A stretch of DNA of 64,000 nucleotides from Pseudomonas hunanensis (GTDB taxonomy: Bacteria; Pseudomonadota; Gammaproteobacteria; Pseudomonadales; Pseudomonadaceae), in the NCBI RefSeq assembly GCF_013393325.1, contig NZ_QJRC01000098.1, forward strand, positions 310,001-374,000, in the 5' to 3' direction. The first letter of the stretch is position 1. Every line of letters begins with the position of its first letter. The position numbers and the translations under genes are program-made. Positions 9,051 through 17,900 of this stretch are shown here, one piece after another. A model generated the notes under the pieces. It searched no databases. It was given only the letters and a program-made list of their open reading frames with translations, and was not told the origin of the DNA.

Positions 9051-9947
9051 ATGTCCAAACGCCTGATGCCTTCGACCACCGCCCTTCAGTGCTTCGAAGC
9101 GGCCGCCCGCCACCTCAGTTTCACCCGTGCGGCCCAGGAACTGCACCTGACCCAGAGCGCTGTCAGCAAGCAGGTGGCGCAGCTTGAGGCCATGCTTTCG
9201 CACTCGCTGTTTCAGCGCATTCGACGGCGCCTGCACCTGACCCCGGCCGGCGCGCTGTACCTCACCGAAGTGAACAAGATCCTCACCCAGATCGACATCT
9301 CCAGCCGCTACATCCTCAGCTACGGCGACGAAACCGAAGTGCTGCGCATCGCCACCCAACCCACCTTCGGCGCGCGCTGGCTGGTGCCCAAGCTCAAGGG
9401 TTTTGGCGACCGCTATCCACGCATTCACCTGGATGTACGCAATGAGTTGGAACCGTTCGACCTGGTACAGGCCAAGGCCGACATCGCCTTTTTCTTCGGT
9501 CAGGGCACCTGGCCTGGTGCAACCTGCATCGAGCTGTTCAGCGAAGAAGTGGTGCCCGTCTGCAGCCCACAGCTGCTGGCCAACCACCGATTCGACAGCG
9601 CCCAGGCGCTGACCGAGCACCGCCTGCTGCAGTGCGTGTCGCGGCCGGAAGCCTGGCATGAGTGGTTTCTGGGGCTGGGGCTGCACAGCCAGAACAGCTA
9701 CCACGGGCCGCGCTTCGACACGTTCTACCTGTGCATCCGGGCGGCCATTGCCGGCTGCGGCATTGCCCTGATTCCACGCTACCTGGTGGCCGAAGAACTG
9801 AGCGAGGGCAAGCTGGTGGTGGCTTGGGACCACCCGGTGGCGAGCAATGGGAGGCACTTCATTGCCCATGCCGAGCATGCGGCCGAAGTGCCGAAGGTCA
9901 GGGCTTTTGTGCAGTGGATTCGCGAACGGGTGGCTGAGGGGGACTGA
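9051..9947 (+). CDS. LysR-family transcriptional regulator (GcvA-like)
   Basis: A 298-residue LysR regulator. The N-terminal winged helix-turn-helix reads ALQCFEAAARHLSFTRAAQE then LTQSAVSKQVAQLEAML. The C-terminal effector domain has two Rossmann-like lobes (TQPTFGARWLVPKLKGF; RAAIAGCGIALIPRYLV). This pattern is of the GcvA/AmpR subgroup, which often controls amino acid or beta-lactamase genes. It is divergent from the permease and 121 nt upstream of the aminotransferase, so it probably regulates one or both. ATG 9051 is preferred over the in-frame TTG at 9042; neither has a strong ribosome site. Confidence 0.9.
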   Translation: MSKRLMPSTTALQCFEAAARHLSFTRAAQELHLTQSAVSKQVAQLEAMLSHSLFQRIRRRLHLTPAGALYLTEVNKILTQIDISSRYILSYGDETEVLRIATQPTFGARWLVPKLKGFGDRYPRIHLDVRNELEPFDLVQAKADIAFFFGQGTWPGATCIELFSEEVVPVCSPQLLANHRFDSAQALTEHRLLQCVSRPEAWHEWFLGLGLHSQNSYHGPRFDTFYLCIRAAIAGCGIALIPRYLVAEELSEGKLVVAWDHPVASNGRHFIAHAEHAAEVPKVRAFVQWIRERVAEGD

Positions 9948-10068
9948 TTCAACCGATACCGGCCAGATCACGAATCCAGGGAATGACCGCAATCGAATAA
10001 TTCGTTTGCGAAATACCCCCCCGACACGCTTGGATAATAAGAAACTCGAACAAAGGTCCCGCGTGCCC

Positions 10069-11319
10069 ATGAACCAGGAAAGTATCAGCCAATCCATCGC
10101 CATCGTTCACCCGATCACACTTTCCCATGGCCGCAATGCCGAAGTCTGGGACACCGACGGCAAACGCTATATCGACTTTGTCGGCGGTATCGGTGTACTC
10201 AACCTGGGCCACTGCAACCCGGCCGTGGTCGAGGCCATCCAGGCCCAGGCCACCCGCCTGACCCACTACGCCTTCAACGCGGCACCTCACGGCCCGTACC
10301 TGGCGTTGATGGAGCAGCTGAGCCAGTTCGTGCCCGTCAGCTACCCACTGGCCGGCATGCTCACCAACAGCGGCGCGGAAGCAGCGGAAAACGCCCTGAA
10401 AGTGGCCCGCGGCGCTACCGGCAAGCGCGCCATCATCGCCTTCGACGGTGGCTTCCATGGGCGCACCCTGGCCACCTTGAACCTCAACGGCAAAGTCGCC
10501 CCTTACAAGCAACGGGTCGGAGAACTGCCCGGGCCGGTGTACCACCTGCCCTACCCCAGCGCCGACACCGGGGTGACCTGCGAACAGGCACTCAAGGCCA
10601 TGGACCGCCTGTTCAGCGTCGAGCTGGCCGTGGAAGACGTGGCAGCGTTCATCTTCGAACCGGTACAAGGCGAAGGCGGCTTCCTCGCCCTGGACCCGGT
10701 CTTTGCACAAGCCTTGCGCCGCTTCTGCGACGAACACGGTATCCTGATCATCATCGACGAGATTCAATCCGGCTTCGGCCGCACCGGCCAGCGCTTCGCC
10801 TTCCCACGGCTGGGCATCGAACCTGACCTGCTGCTGTTGGCCAAGAGCATTGCCGGTGGCATGCCGCTGGGCGCAGTGGTCGGGCGCAAGGAATTGATGG
10901 CAGCGCTGCCCAAAGGCGGCCTGGGCGGCACCTATTCGGGCAACCCGATTGCCTGTGCGGCGGCGTTGGCCAGCCTGGCGCAGATGACCGACGAGAACAT
11001 CGCCACCTGGGGTGAGCGCCAGGAGCAGGCCATCGTCAGCCGCCACCAGCGCTGGAAGGCTTCGGGCCTGAGCCCCTACATCGGCCGCCTGACGGGCGTG
11101 GGCGCCATGCGCGGCATCGAATTCGTCAATGCCGACGGCAGCCCGGCGCCAGCGCAACTGGCCAAGGTAATGGAGTTGGCACGGGCCAAGGGCTTGCTGC
11201 TGATGCCTAGCGGCAAGGCGCGGCACATCATCCGCCTGCTGGCCCCGCTTACCATCGAGGCCGAGGTGCTCGAGGAAGGGCTGGATATCCTCGAGCAGTG
11301 CCTGATGGAACTGAACTGA
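10069..11319 (+). CDS. Class III PLP-dependent aminotransferase (2-aminoadipate / 4-aminobutyrate type)
   Basis: A 416-residue fold-type I aminotransferase. Key features are TNSGAEAAENALKVAR (phosphate-binding region), FDGGFHGRTLATLNL, IIIDEIQSGFGRTG (Asp to the pyridine nitrogen) and the PLP lysine in LLLLAKSIAGGMPLG. It closely fits my memory of a P. putida KT2440 enzyme in this genomic context reported as an L-2-aminoadipate aminotransferase of lysine catabolism. That assignment rests on synteny and recollection, and 4-aminobutyrate transamination remains possible. A GTG at 10063 has better Shine-Dalgarno spacing (AAGG, 6 nt) and would add two residues. Confidence 0.88.
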   Translation: MNQESISQSIAIVHPITLSHGRNAEVWDTDGKRYIDFVGGIGVLNLGHCNPAVVEAIQAQATRLTHYAFNAAPHGPYLALMEQLSQFVPVSYPLAGMLTNSGAEAAENALKVARGATGKRAIIAFDGGFHGRTLATLNLNGKVAPYKQRVGELPGPVYHLPYPSADTGVTCEQALKAMDRLFSVELAVEDVAAFIFEPVQGEGGFLALDPVFAQALRRFCDEHGILIIIDEIQSGFGRTGQRFAFPRLGIEPDLLLLAKSIAGGMPLGAVVGRKELMAALPKGGLGGTYSGNPIACAAALASLAQMTDENIATWGERQEQAIVSRHQRWKASGLSPYIGRLTGVGAMRGIEFVNADGSPAPAQLAKVMELARAKGLLLMPSGKARHIIRLLAPLTIEAEVLEEGLDILEQCLMELN

Positions 11320-11322
11320 GGC

Positions 11323-11625
11323 TTACAGGCCCAGTTCTTCGGGGGTAAGCATGTCGGACTCGAAGGCGATCCAGCCGCCTTCGAGTTCGGCGTGGCCGTT
11401 GACGATCGGGCCGTAGTAGGTCAGGCCGTTCTCCAGGGTCACGCAGATGTGCGTGGCCGGCTTCTCAGGGGCCGCGAGCGTACCGACGAAATGCACCTTC
11501 TTCAAGGTTTCGGTCACCGCTTCCAGGCCAACGCGCATCTTGGGGTTTTCCGATGCCTCGGTATCTCCGCCGCGGTCTTCGGCGCTGATGGTCACGGTGG
11601 CGGTGTACGGGTACTTGGTGCTCAA
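11323..11625 (-). CDS. Small protein of unknown function
   Basis: A 100-residue acidic soluble protein with no motif I recognise. It contains a beta-rich pattern (ATVTISAEDRGG, THICVTLENGLTYYGPIVNG). The start is TTG 11625, preceded by GAGG 9 nt upstream. No ATG gives a comparable frame. It converges with the aminotransferase, with 3 nt between the stops. Codon use resembles the neighbours, which supports a real gene. Confidence 0.65.
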   Translation of the reverse strand: MSTKYPYTATVTISAEDRGGDTEASENPKMRVGLEAVTETLKKVHFVGTLAAPEKPATHICVTLENGLTYYGPIVNGHAELEGGWIAFESDMLTPEELGL

Positions 11626-11838
11626 GCGGGGTTACCTCTGTGGGTGAGTCTGCGTATGGGCGCGTAGAGTATGGGAGTCTGAGGATGAATGCGAGAGCGG
11701 TGCCAACCCTCGCCTCTACCGCTCAAAAACCCACAAGCCAAGGACGCATTCCCTACAGGCACTATTGATAGCCCCTACAGCAATGAATGCGAGCGCCATT
11801 TAACGTGGCCACTCGCTTTCAATGCTGGATTTATTTCA

Positions 11839-12201
11839 ATGCACAAACTACTGATTCTTAGCGCTTTTACTACACTGGCCTATGCTGGTGGCGCACTCGC
11901 TGACTCTTGCCCTAACGCATCTGACATCACCCAAAAACCCATGGGCCAAGGGTTCGCCTACACGGCACCGGGTGGCTGGAGTGGGGACAACCCAGTTGCA
12001 GATGAGGGCGACATCAAATCGTTCAAGTTCACCGCGGTCAAACTCAATACCGAGGTTGCCTTGTGCGACTTCGAGGGCAGTGGCCCGATGGCCGGTGTGC
12101 GCCTGGCACTGCGCGAAGCAAAGACGCCGGACCAAGGCGACTGGAAAGACGGGTTCTGTAAATCAGGCAGCAACAACCCTCAGGACTGCACGTTCAAGTA
12201 A
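11839..12201 (+). CDS. Small exported protein, possibly DUF3757 family
   Basis: A 120-residue secreted or periplasmic protein. A signal peptide covers residues 1-21 (LLILSAFTTLAYAGGALA, cleavage before DSC). The mature part has four cysteines that could form two disulfides and an aromatic/glycine stretch (GFAYTAPGGWSGDNP) that I associate with DUF3757. Function is unknown. ATG 11839 is chosen because it begins the signal peptide; the frame is open further upstream without a ribosome site. The 213 nt before it hold no other gene I can support. Confidence 0.7.
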   Translation: MHKLLILSAFTTLAYAGGALADSCPNASDITQKPMGQGFAYTAPGGWSGDNPVADEGDIKSFKFTAVKLNTEVALCDFEGSGPMAGVRLALREAKTPDQGDWKDGFCKSGSNNPQDCTFK

Positions 12202-12239
12202 TGGCAGTTGGCGCTTGTAGCGCCACCCGCTGAGGCATT

Positions 12240-12296
12240 TGCGGCAGGCACAATGCGTAGCCAGCAATGACACTGACTGCTATTGTGCCTGCCGCA
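12240..12296. repeat. Long inverted repeat (15-bp perfect arms, 27-nt loop)
   Basis: TGCGGCAGGCACAAT (12240-12254) is matched by its exact reverse complement at 12282-12296. It lies in the 114-nt gap between the exported-protein gene and the gene at 12316, close to the latter's ribosome site. It could act as a terminator, a leader hairpin or a REP-like element. It lacks a T-tract. Confidence 0.6.
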
Positions 12297-12315
12297 TTAC
12301 CTACGAGGACCTCAC

Positions 12316-12741
12316 GTGAGCGCCGAAGAACCCCTGATCGCCGACCTGTTCGATGTCGACAAACGCCTGTCCCTCAAGCCTGTCGTGGACTTCAACAGTT
12401 ACCTGCGCAACGCCTTCGGCGAAGGCCCGTGCCGCTGCCACCGCTGCCTTGAAGGTGCCGACCCAAGCACCTACAGCCACGCGCACGACTTCACCTTCGA
12501 GGGCCGCCAGTGGCACCGCCGCTTCGCCAGCACCGCCGGCAGCGACGTCGGCCAGGTGTTGAAAAAAGCATGGCTGTCCTACACCAAAGCCGACCTCAAC
12601 CTGATCGGCGTGCTGGACCTGACCACCCTCAAGACCTTTACCGAAGACGCCCTGCACGCGCGCCTGCTGGCCTTGCTGCCGGCCAGCGGCCTGGCCCGTG
12701 AAGTGGATGGCCAATGGATGCTGCAAGCCCAGGCCGACTGA
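12316..12741 (+). CDS. Conserved-looking hypothetical protein with CxCxxC motif
   Basis: A 141-residue soluble protein I do not recognise. An early cysteine cluster GPCRCHRCLEG (about residues 37-47) could bind a metal. The remainder is mixed alpha/beta without catalytic signatures. The start is GTG 12316, supported by GAGG 7 nt upstream. It lies 73 nt before the second EF-G gene on the same strand, so the two may be co-expressed and a translation-related role is possible but unproven. Confidence 0.7.
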   Translation: MSAEEPLIADLFDVDKRLSLKPVVDFNSYLRNAFGEGPCRCHRCLEGADPSTYSHAHDFTFEGRQWHRRFASTAGSDVGQVLKKAWLSYTKADLNLIGVLDLTTLKTFTEDALHARLLALLPASGLAREVDGQWMLQAQAD

Positions 12742-12814
12742 CGGCCCGGCGGCACGGCAGGATTCCACCGGTCTGCTAACGTGGTGGAATCCGCCCATTC
12801 GCAGGTAGTCCGCC

Positions 12815-14935
12815 ATGGCCCGCACAACGCCCATCGAGCTGTACCGCAATATCGGCATCGTCGCCCACGTGGACGCCGGCAAGACCACGACCACCGAGCG
12901 GATCCTGTTCTACACCGGGGTCAACCACAAGATGGGCGAGGTGCACGATGGCGCCGCGACCATGGACTGGATGGCCCAGGAGCAGGAGCGCGGCATTACC
13001 ATCACCTCGGCGGCGACCACGGCCTTCTGGCAAGGCTCGACCAAGCAATTCCCCGACAAGTACCGCTTCAACATCATCGATACCCCCGGCCACGTCGACT
13101 TCACCATCGAGGTGGAGCGCTCGTTGCGCGTGCTCGATGGTGCGGTGGTGGTCTTCAGCGGTGCTGACGGGGTAGAGCCGCAGTCCGAGACAGTCTGGCG
13201 CCAGGCCAACAAATACCATGTGCCACGCCTGGCCTACATCAACAAGATGGACCGCCAGGGCGCCGACTTCCTGCGCGTGGTCAAACAGATCGACAAGCGC
13301 CTGGGGCACCACCCGGTGCCGATACAGCTCGCCATCGGCAGTGAAGAGAACTTCATTGGCCAGATCGACCTGGTGAAGATGAAGGCCATCTACTGGAACG
13401 ATGACGACCATGGCACGAGTTATCGCGAAGAAGAGATCCCCGACGAGCTCAAGGCACTGGCCGACGAATGGCGCGCGCACATGCTCGAAGCGGCGGCCGA
13501 GGCCAATGACGAGCTGACCATGAAGTTTCTCGACGGCGAGGAACTTAGCATCGACGAGGTCAAGGCTGCCCTGCGCCAGCGTACTATCGCCAACGAAATC
13601 GTGCCGACCATCCTTGGTTCATCGTTCAAGAACAAGGGTGTGCCGCTGATGCTCGATGCCGTCATCGACTACCTGCCCGCCCCGTCCGAAATCCCGGCGA
13701 TCAAAGGCACCGACCCGGATGACGAAGCAAAACACCTGGAGCGCCACGCCGACGACAAGGAACCATTTTCGGCATTGGCCTTCAAGATTGCCACCGACCC
13801 CTTTGTTGGCACCCTCACCTTCGCCCGCGTGTACTCCGGTGTGCTCAGTTCAGGCAACGCGGTACTCAACTCGGTCAAAGGCAAGAAGGAACGCATCGGC
13901 CGCATGGTACAGATGCACGCCAACCAGCGCGCCGAAATCAAGGACGTGTGCGCCGGCGACATCGCCGCACTGATCGGCATGAAGGATGTGACTACCGGCG
14001 ACACCCTGTGCGACATCGACAAACCGATCATCCTGGAACGCATGGATTTCCCCGACCCCGTGATTTCCGTGGCCGTGGAACCGAAGACCAAGGCCGATCA
14101 GGAAAAAATGGGTATCGCCCTGGGCAAGCTGGCCCAGGAGGACCCATCGTTTCGCGTACGTACGGATGAAGAAACCGGTCAGACCATCATCTCCGGCATG
14201 GGCGAATTGCACCTGGACATCATCGTCGACCGCATGCGCCGCGAGTTCAATGTCGAAGCCAATATCGGCAAGCCGCAGGTGGCCTACCGCGAAAAAATCC
14301 GCAACACCTGCGAGATCGAGGGGCGCTTCGTCCGCCAGTCCGGCGGGCGCGGCCAATATGGCCACTGCTGGATCCGCTTTGCGCCTGGCGATGAGGGCAA
14401 GGAGGGCCTGGAATTCGTCAACGAGATTGTCGGCGGCGTAGTGCCGCGCGAGTACATCCCGGCAATCCAGAAAGGCATCGAAGAACAAATGAAAAACGGC
14501 GTACTTGCCGGTTACCCGCTGATCAACCTCAAGGCCGCGGTGTTCGACGGTTCCTATCACGACGTCGACTCCAACGAAATGGCCTACAAGATCGCCGCGT
14601 CGATGGCCACCAAGCAGCTGTCGCAGAAAGGCGGCGCGGTGCTGCTGGAGCCGGTGATGAAGGTCGAGGTGGTTACGCCCGAAGAGTATCAGGGGGACAT
14701 CATGGGCGACCTGAGCCGCCGCCGAGGCATGATCCAGGACGGCGACGAGACGCCTGCAGGCAAGGTGATTCGCGCCGAAGTACCACTGGGGGAGATGTTC
14801 GGCTATGCCACCTCAATGCGCTCGATGACCCAAGGGCGCGCAAGCTACACGATGGAGTTCACCAAATACGCCGAGGCACCGGCAAACATTGTCGAGACGA
14901 TCATCAGCAAGAGCCAGGGCAAAACCAAAACCTAA
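12815..14935 (+). CDS. fusB: Elongation factor G, second copy (EF-G1B type)
   Basis: A 706-residue translational GTPase. It shows the P-loop AHVDAGKTTTTER, switch region RGITITSAATTAFW, DTPGHVDF and NKMD, followed by domains II-V ending with GRASYTMEFTKYAEAP. It is monocistronic or paired with the upstream small gene, and is not in the usual rpsL-rpsG-fusA-tuf operon, so it is a second EF-G. In pseudomonads the two EF-G paralogues are reported to divide translocation and ribosome recycling. Which role this copy has cannot be read from sequence. Confidence 0.93.
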   Translation: MARTTPIELYRNIGIVAHVDAGKTTTTERILFYTGVNHKMGEVHDGAATMDWMAQEQERGITITSAATTAFWQGSTKQFPDKYRFNIIDTPGHVDFTIEVERSLRVLDGAVVVFSGADGVEPQSETVWRQANKYHVPRLAYINKMDRQGADFLRVVKQIDKRLGHHPVPIQLAIGSEENFIGQIDLVKMKAIYWNDDDHGTSYREEEIPDELKALADEWRAHMLEAAAEANDELTMKFLDGEELSIDEVKAALRQRTIANEIVPTILGSSFKNKGVPLMLDAVIDYLPAPSEIPAIKGTDPDDEAKHLERHADDKEPFSALAFKIATDPFVGTLTFARVYSGVLSSGNAVLNSVKGKKERIGRMVQMHANQRAEIKDVCAGDIAALIGMKDVTTGDTLCDIDKPIILERMDFPDPVISVAVEPKTKADQEKMGIALGKLAQEDPSFRVRTDEETGQTIISGMGELHLDIIVDRMRREFNVEANIGKPQVAYREKIRNTCEIEGRFVRQSGGRGQYGHCWIRFAPGDEGKEGLEFVNEIVGGVVPREYIPAIQKGIEEQMKNGVLAGYPLINLKAAVFDGSYHDVDSNEMAYKIAASMATKQLSQKGGAVLLEPVMKVEVVTPEEYQGDIMGDLSRRRGMIQDGDETPAGKVIRAEVPLGEMFGYATSMRSMTQGRASYTMEFTKYAEAPANIVETIISKSQGKTKT

Positions 14936-15007
14936 CCCTCCGATGGCGCTCCAGTCCTCCAGTTTTCGCGAAACCCCTGGAGGGCTGGCCACCCAACCCT
15001 GCAAGCC

Positions 15008-16450
15008 TCAGTGCTGCTCGCCTGCCCGCTTCAACAGCTTCTTGCACCGCTCCGACAAATGCACCACCCGCAGTTGCTTGCCCGCTTTGGCATAGCGCTC
15101 ACGCAGTGTTTTCAACGCCGCGATTGCCGAGTAGTCGACAAAGCTCAAATGCTGGCAGTCAAGCGTGACCTTGCCTGGGTCGTTGGCCGGGTCGAACTGG
15201 TTGAGGAACGGTGTGGTCGAGGCAAAGAACAGCGTGCCATGCACCTGGTAATGCTTGCCCCCTTCGCCATCCTCATGGCTGTCGGCATACAGCTCTCGCG
15301 CATGCTGCCAGGCAAAGTTCACCGCCGCGATGATGATACCGAACAGCACTGCCGTGGCCAGGTCGGTGAATACCGTGACCACGGTCACCGCAATGATCGC
15401 CAGCACATCGTTCACCGGCACCTTGTGGAGCACCCGCAGCGACGCCCAGGCGAAGGTCTGCTGAGCCACCACGAACATCACCCCCACCAGCGCCGCCAGC
15501 GGAATACGCTCGATCAGCGGCGACAGGAACAACACGAACAGCAAGATCATCACCCCGGCCACTACGCCCGACAACCGGCCACGGCCATTGGAGCTGAGGT
15601 TGATCACCGTCTGCCCGATCATCGCGCAGCCACCCATGCCACCGCACAGGCCCGAGACCATGTTGGCGGCACCCAATGCCACACACTCGCGGTCCGGAAA
15701 GCCACGGCTCTCGGTGATTTCATCGGTCAGGTTGAGGGTGAGCAGGGTTTCCAGCAGGCCGACCATGGCCATCAACACCGCGTAGGGGGCAATGACCTTC
15801 AGGGTGTGCAGATTCCAGGGCACATCCGGCAGCGCCAACCCTGGCAGGCCGCCGGCGATATGCGCCATGTCGCCCAGGGTACGGGTGGGCAGGCCCAACA
15901 GGTACACCAGCAGGCCGACACCGAGAATCGCCACCAGCGCCGGCGGCACCGCACGCGTCAGCCTGGGTAGCAGGTAGACCACCACCATGGTCAGTGCCAC
16001 CAAACCGATCATCAAGTACAGCGGCGCGCCACTGAGCCAGTGATCGCCGTCCTTGAAATGCTCGAGCTGGGCCATGGCAATGACGATTGCCAGGCCGTTG
16101 ACGAAGCCCAGCATGACAGGGTAAGGCACCAGGCGCACCAGCTTGCCCAGCCTCAACAGACCGAACAGGATCATCACCACGCCACCCAGCAGCACCGTGG
16201 CCAACAGGTATTGCACACCGTGCTGCACCACCAACGCGACGATCACCACCGCCATCGAGCCAGCGGCGCCGGAGATCATTCCGGGTCGACCGCCGAACAG
16301 CGCAGTCAGGGTACAGATGATGAACGCGCCATACAGGCCCATCAGCGGGTTGAGGTGGGCCACCAGGGCAAAAGCGATGCATTCGGGCACAAGGGCGAAC
16401 GCGGTGGTCAGGCCGGCGAGCAGGTCGGCGCGTAGTCGGGCGGGCTTCAT
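15008..16450 (-). CDS. SulP-family anion transporter with STAS domain
   Basis: An inner-membrane anion permease of 480 residues with about 10-12 hydrophobic segments. The SulP start (LLAGLTTAFALVPECIAFAL) and the conserved GAANMVSGLCGGMGGCAMIG stretch are present. A C-terminal STAS domain (about residues 390-480) contains LDCQHLSFVDYSAIAALKTL. Substrates in this family include sulfate, bicarbonate and dicarboxylates, and the sequence does not decide among them. ATG 16450 has AGGA 6 nt upstream; an ATG two codons earlier does not fit as well. It converges with the EF-G gene. Confidence 0.9.
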   Translation of the reverse strand: MKPARLRADLLAGLTTAFALVPECIAFALVAHLNPLMGLYGAFIICTLTALFGGRPGMISGAAGSMAVVIVALVVQHGVQYLLATVLLGGVVMILFGLLRLGKLVRLVPYPVMLGFVNGLAIVIAMAQLEHFKDGDHWLSGAPLYLMIGLVALTMVVVYLLPRLTRAVPPALVAILGVGLLVYLLGLPTRTLGDMAHIAGGLPGLALPDVPWNLHTLKVIAPYAVLMAMVGLLETLLTLNLTDEITESRGFPDRECVALGAANMVSGLCGGMGGCAMIGQTVINLSSNGRGRLSGVVAGVMILLFVLFLSPLIERIPLAALVGVMFVVAQQTFAWASLRVLHKVPVNDVLAIIAVTVVTVFTDLATAVLFGIIIAAVNFAWQHARELYADSHEDGEGGKHYQVHGTLFFASTTPFLNQFDPANDPGKVTLDCQHLSFVDYSAIAALKTLRERYAKAGKQLRVVHLSERCKKLLKRAGEQH

Positions 16451-16672
16451 GGACATCCTGTGGTGCGGTCCGGGCGGACGTTACAAAAACGAGGGGCGCG
16501 ATGTTACGGAATTTGTCTGACAGCGGCCACCGCTCTCGGCTTTGCAGCGTCAGGCACCCATGCTCGCCTGGCGCGCTGGGCAAACGTAGACAAAAGACAA
16601 CTTGTGATCTGGAACCGGCACAACCCAGGCAAATTTGCCATCATGATCATTCCACCTGCGGAGATCATGGAC

Positions 16673-17443
16673 ATGCCGCTACGCCCCCTTTTCGCTTCCC
16701 TGCTGCTCGTTGCCAGCTACGCCGCCCAGGCCGCCACCGAGGTGGTGCCGCTGCAGCACCGCGCCAGCGCCGAACTGCTACCTGCCGCACAGGCATTCAT
16801 CGGCAAGGACGGTACGGTCAGCGCCTTCGAGAACAAACTGATCGTCAACGCCAGCCCCGAGCGCATCGACGACCTGCGCGCCCTGCTGCAACAGCTGGAC
16901 ACCGCCCCCAAGCGCCTGCTGATCAGCGTCGACAACAACGACAGCAACTTCCAGGATAACCGTGGCAATGCACGCGTCATCCACTACGGCACCAGCAACC
17001 GCGACGGCGGCATGCAGCAAGTGCAAGCCAGCGAAGGCCAGCCAGCGCTGATCCAGGTTGGCCAGAGCATCCCGATCACCAGCACCAGCACCGACGGCTA
17101 CGGGCGCATCCAGAGCAACACCGAATACCGCAACGTGACCCAAGGTTTCTACGTCACACCAAGCCTGAGCGGCGATACGGTTCGTCTGCAAATAAGCACC
17201 AATAACGACCGCATCAGCCAGGAACGTGCAGATGTAGTGAAAGTTCAAAGTACCGACACGACAGTCACCGGCAGGCTGGGTGAATGGATCACCCTGGCAG
17301 GCTACAACCAGCAGAGCCAAGCCGACCGGAGTACGTCAAGCCGTAGTTACAGCACCCAGCGCGGGGAAAACATGACATTACGTGTCAAAGTCGACCTTCT
17401 CGACGGATCCCAGGCAATTCAAGGCCTCGACCAAAGGCCTTGA
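16673..17443 (+). CDS. Exported secretin-like fragment protein (secretin N domain plus core-like strands)
   Basis: A 256-residue periplasmic or outer-membrane-associated protein. A signal peptide (LRPLFASLLLVASYAAQAA) is followed by a secretin N/NolW-like domain (VVPLQHRASAELLPAAQAFI...ALLQQLDTAPKRLLISV). The second half resembles part of the secretin pore domain (ALIQVGQSIPI, GFYVTPSLSGDTVRLQIST, VTGRLGEWITLAG). At about a third to half the length of GspD/PilQ it cannot be a full secretin. ATG 16673 is 9 nt after GGAG; ATG 16667 is too close. Role unknown; no secretion genes are adjacent. Confidence 0.75.
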   Translation: MPLRPLFASLLLVASYAAQAATEVVPLQHRASAELLPAAQAFIGKDGTVSAFENKLIVNASPERIDDLRALLQQLDTAPKRLLISVDNNDSNFQDNRGNARVIHYGTSNRDGGMQQVQASEGQPALIQVGQSIPITSTSTDGYGRIQSNTEYRNVTQGFYVTPSLSGDTVRLQISTNNDRISQERADVVKVQSTDTTVTGRLGEWITLAGYNQQSQADRSTSSRSYSTQRGENMTLRVKVDLLDGSQAIQGLDQRP

Positions 17444-17900
17444 AACTGACTGCCAAGTCGCATTAGACCAAAGATGTAGTAAGTAGAAAAAACCACTACA
17501 AAACATTTGACAGGGTCTTTTTCCCAAGGGCATGATGGCCTCGCTCCCGCTAATCAGGGGCCCTGGCAAGGGCCTTCGAGGCGTGCTCCTCCCCACCCCT
17601 GGAGGCGTCTCGTGTCTATACGGCCCACAAGGCGGTTCGACGGGATTGCGACTGCAACGAAGAAGTTGTCCCGAGGGACGGAAGCGCATCACCGCAGTAC
17701 TGGCAATCGCGTAGCACCGCAGCAAGGCAACCACGAGCCGACCTGCCGGAGCACACCTTCGCCTGGCCTGCCCACCCTTCCCCTTCGAGCCTTCGCGTTC
17801 GCCGCCGCACTCCTGCGAACAGGACAGCCGCCAAGCGCCCTGATCTGCACCCGAGCATCAGCACAATTAACCCAAGATCGATGCGACGAGGTTTATTTCC
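17444..17900. other. 457-nt intergenic region upstream of aceA
   Basis: No convincing gene is present. I see a TGTAGT...ACTACA inverted repeat (17475-17500), a TTGACA hexamer at 17507-17512 without a good -10 partner, and a GGCCCT-GGCA-AGGGCC hairpin at 17559-17574. The aceA ribosome site (ACGAGG) ends the region. The unusual length suggests a regulated promoter, since isocitrate lyase is normally induced on C2 and fatty-acid carbon sources. Confidence 0.5.

Noticed and set aside
9847..10068. N-terminal extension of the aminotransferase to 9847
   Set aside because: The extension overlaps the LysR gene and lacks a ribosome site. Family members begin near MNQESISQSIAIVHP.
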